From positions 62,001-126,000 of the forward strand of contig NZ_JAMBLS010000003.1 of NCBI RefSeq assembly GCF_023336905.1: a DNA stretch of 64,000 nt, in the 5' to 3' direction. The position numbers were made by a program, and so were the translations under genes. Each line of letters begins with the position of its first letter. Position 1 is the stretch's first letter. Under the pieces are notes generated by a model, which ran no database searches, was not told the DNA's origin, and worked only from the letters and a program-made list of their open reading frames with translations. Positions 63,398-64,000 of this stretch are shown one piece after another. The stretch is from Bacteroides sp. ET71. GTDB taxonomy: Bacteria > Bacteroidota > Bacteroidia > Bacteroidales > Bacteroidaceae.

Positions 63398-63523
63398 CTG
63401 TCATTCTGAGCGGAGCGAAGCGCAGTCGAAGAATCTCACGACAGGCAGAAAGGACACAACGGAAACGCCGGAAAGACATTAGGGAGATGTTTCGACTGCG
63501 CTACGCTCCGCTCAACATGACAG
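63398..63523. repeat. single dispersed copy of the self-complementary repeat
   Basis: CTGTCATTCTGAGCGGAGCG at the left end and CTACGCTCCGCTCAACATGA followed by CAG at the right end are near-perfect reverse complements, with GAAGAATCTC and GAGATGTTTC pairing further in. It is a shorter relative (about 126 bases) of the 132-bp unit at 58 kb. Confidence 0.8.
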
Positions 63524-63589
63524 GAAGAGGCGCGCGGAAGGAGAAGAACCGATTCCCAACCGCACTTTTATCGACTTTCGAAAGAAATT

Positions 63590-63606
63590 TATCGTTTTTC
63601 GATAAA
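63590..63606. repeat. AT-rich hairpin upstream of the 29-residue peptide
   Basis: TTATCG and CGATAA pair around TTTTT. TTATCG also occurs about 20 bases earlier. It lies just upstream of the candidate promoter at 63622-63653 and could be an operator or a weak terminator of upstream transcription. Confidence 0.35.
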
Positions 63607-63621
63607 AAATTGCCGTTTTTC

Positions 63622-63653
63622 TTGATAGTTTCAAAAACTTCGCTTTTCTTTGC
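63622..63653 (+). promoter_or_regulatory. candidate promoter of the 29-residue peptide and the following gene
   Basis: TTG (63622-63624) is followed after 20 bases by TTTCTTTGC (63645-63653), one base off TAnnTTTG. It lies 68 bases before the ATG at 63722. Confidence 0.4.
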
Positions 63654-63721
63654 AGCGTGGATGCCGCACGGCCGGCGGACAGACCGCGAAAAAGAAACGA
63701 ACATATCAAAAGGATTCGGTT

Positions 63722-63811
63722 ATGAAAAGAACATTCTTAAGCATCACGACGCTGGTAGTCTCCCTCTCCGTGACGCTGAGTTTACTGATTGGCCTGGCCA
63801 TCCCCGCCTGA
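63722..63811 (+). CDS. 29-residue hydrophobic peptide
   Basis: ATG at 63722 opens a short frame, MKRTFLSITTLVVSLSVTLS followed by LLIGLAIPA, ending in TGA at 63811. Two positive residues and then an unbroken hydrophobic stretch of about 24 residues make a single membrane helix. It follows a candidate promoter and precedes the next gene by 36 bases. It could be a real small membrane protein, a leader peptide, or chance; codon use looks like the neighbours. Confidence 0.45.
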   Translation: MKRTFLSITTLVVSLSVTLSLLIGLAIPA

Positions 63812-63847
63812 GGGAAGGCCCGGACGAAACACTAAAACGCATGTACA

Positions 63848-64000
63848 ATGAAAGCAAGCATTAAACTATTCTTTATCTACATCGTGCTGAACCTGCTGGG
63901 CAGCCTGGCCGCCGTGCCCTTGGTGCTGGTGTGGCAGTTTGTCACGACAGGCACGGTGGATGCCGAGACCGCCGGCGCACAGACATTCGTGCCCGGCTCG
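63848..64000 (+). CDS. N-terminus of a membrane protein, possibly CPBP intramembrane protease
   Basis: The frame opens MKASIKLFFIYIVLNLLGSL, continues with AAVPLVLVWQFVTTGTVDAE and runs off the window end. The first 35 residues form a hydrophobic helix with a loop after it, as at the start of CPBP-family intramembrane proteases of Bacteroides. The family call is a guess from the start only, since the glutamate motifs lie outside the window. Confidence 0.55.
   Translation, partial: MKASIKLFFIYIVLNLLGSLAAVPLVLVWQFVTTGTVDAETAGAQTFVPGS

Overview
The window reads as a chromosomal segment of a GC-rich member of the Bacteroidales (gut Bacteroides relatives). The grounds are a SusC/SusD pair, a Bacteroides-type rhamnose operon with an AraC-family RhaR, promoters with the Bacteroidetes -7 element TAnnTTTG (often with TTG about 19-20 bases upstream), rare Shine-Dalgarno sequences, and TlpA-like lipoproteins. 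No phage, insertion sequence, rRNA or CRISPR array was seen. Two tRNAs are present, tRNA-Ser(CGA) and tRNA-Leu(CAA).

Layout. 0-8.6 kb: Xaa-Pro aminopeptidase and gamma-carbonic-anhydrase-like protein; gltX and waaA on the other strand; a 7TM-HD phosphohydrolase, a membrane protein and a low-molecular-weight tyrosine phosphatase. 8.6-18.1 kb: a rhamnose island, rhaK-rhaA-rhaT-rhaD followed by a GH106-type alpha-L-rhamnosidase lipoprotein and rhaR. 18.3-21.7 kb: priA, an outer-membrane barrel protein, tRNA-Ser. 21.7-27.3 kb, minus strand: a GH78 alpha-L-rhamnosidase, an SGNH hydrolase that lost its 5' end, and small genes including a YkvA-like gene broken by an internal deletion. 27.4-32.3 kb: a uracil-DNA-glycosylase-like protein, tRNA-Leu, manC, a HIT protein, greA and a cysteine-less TlpA-like lipoprotein. 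32.6-41.1 kb: pnp, then a three-gene secreted cassette ending in a 1388-residue TPR-CHAT (caspase-like) protein. 41.3-49.3 kb: Ca2+-ATPase, HAD hydrolase, ribF, an Rpn-family nuclease, an HhH protein and a membrane-tethered TPR/AraC regulator. 49.4-57.9 kb: TlpA lipoprotein, SusC, SusD and DsbD. 58-64 kb: a repeat block, then lolD-like, tcdA and a cation/proton antiporter (minus strand), asd, another repeat, a 29-residue hydrophobic peptide and the start of a membrane-protein gene.

How genes work together. The two rhamnosidases would release L-rhamnose from plant polysaccharides or glycosides; RhaT imports it and RhaA, RhaK and RhaD convert it to DHAP and L-lactaldehyde under RhaR. TlpA and DsbD around SusC/SusD suggest an envelope uptake system tied to thiol-disulfide exchange. 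The TPR-CHAT cassette looks like an uncharacterised envelope protease system.

Two repeat families stand out between genes. One is a degenerate GC-rich tandem repeat with a 22-bp period in nine intergenic regions, always in the same orientation. The other is a 132-bp self-complementary unit, present as four head-to-tail copies framed by inverted repeats and once more alone about 5 kb away.
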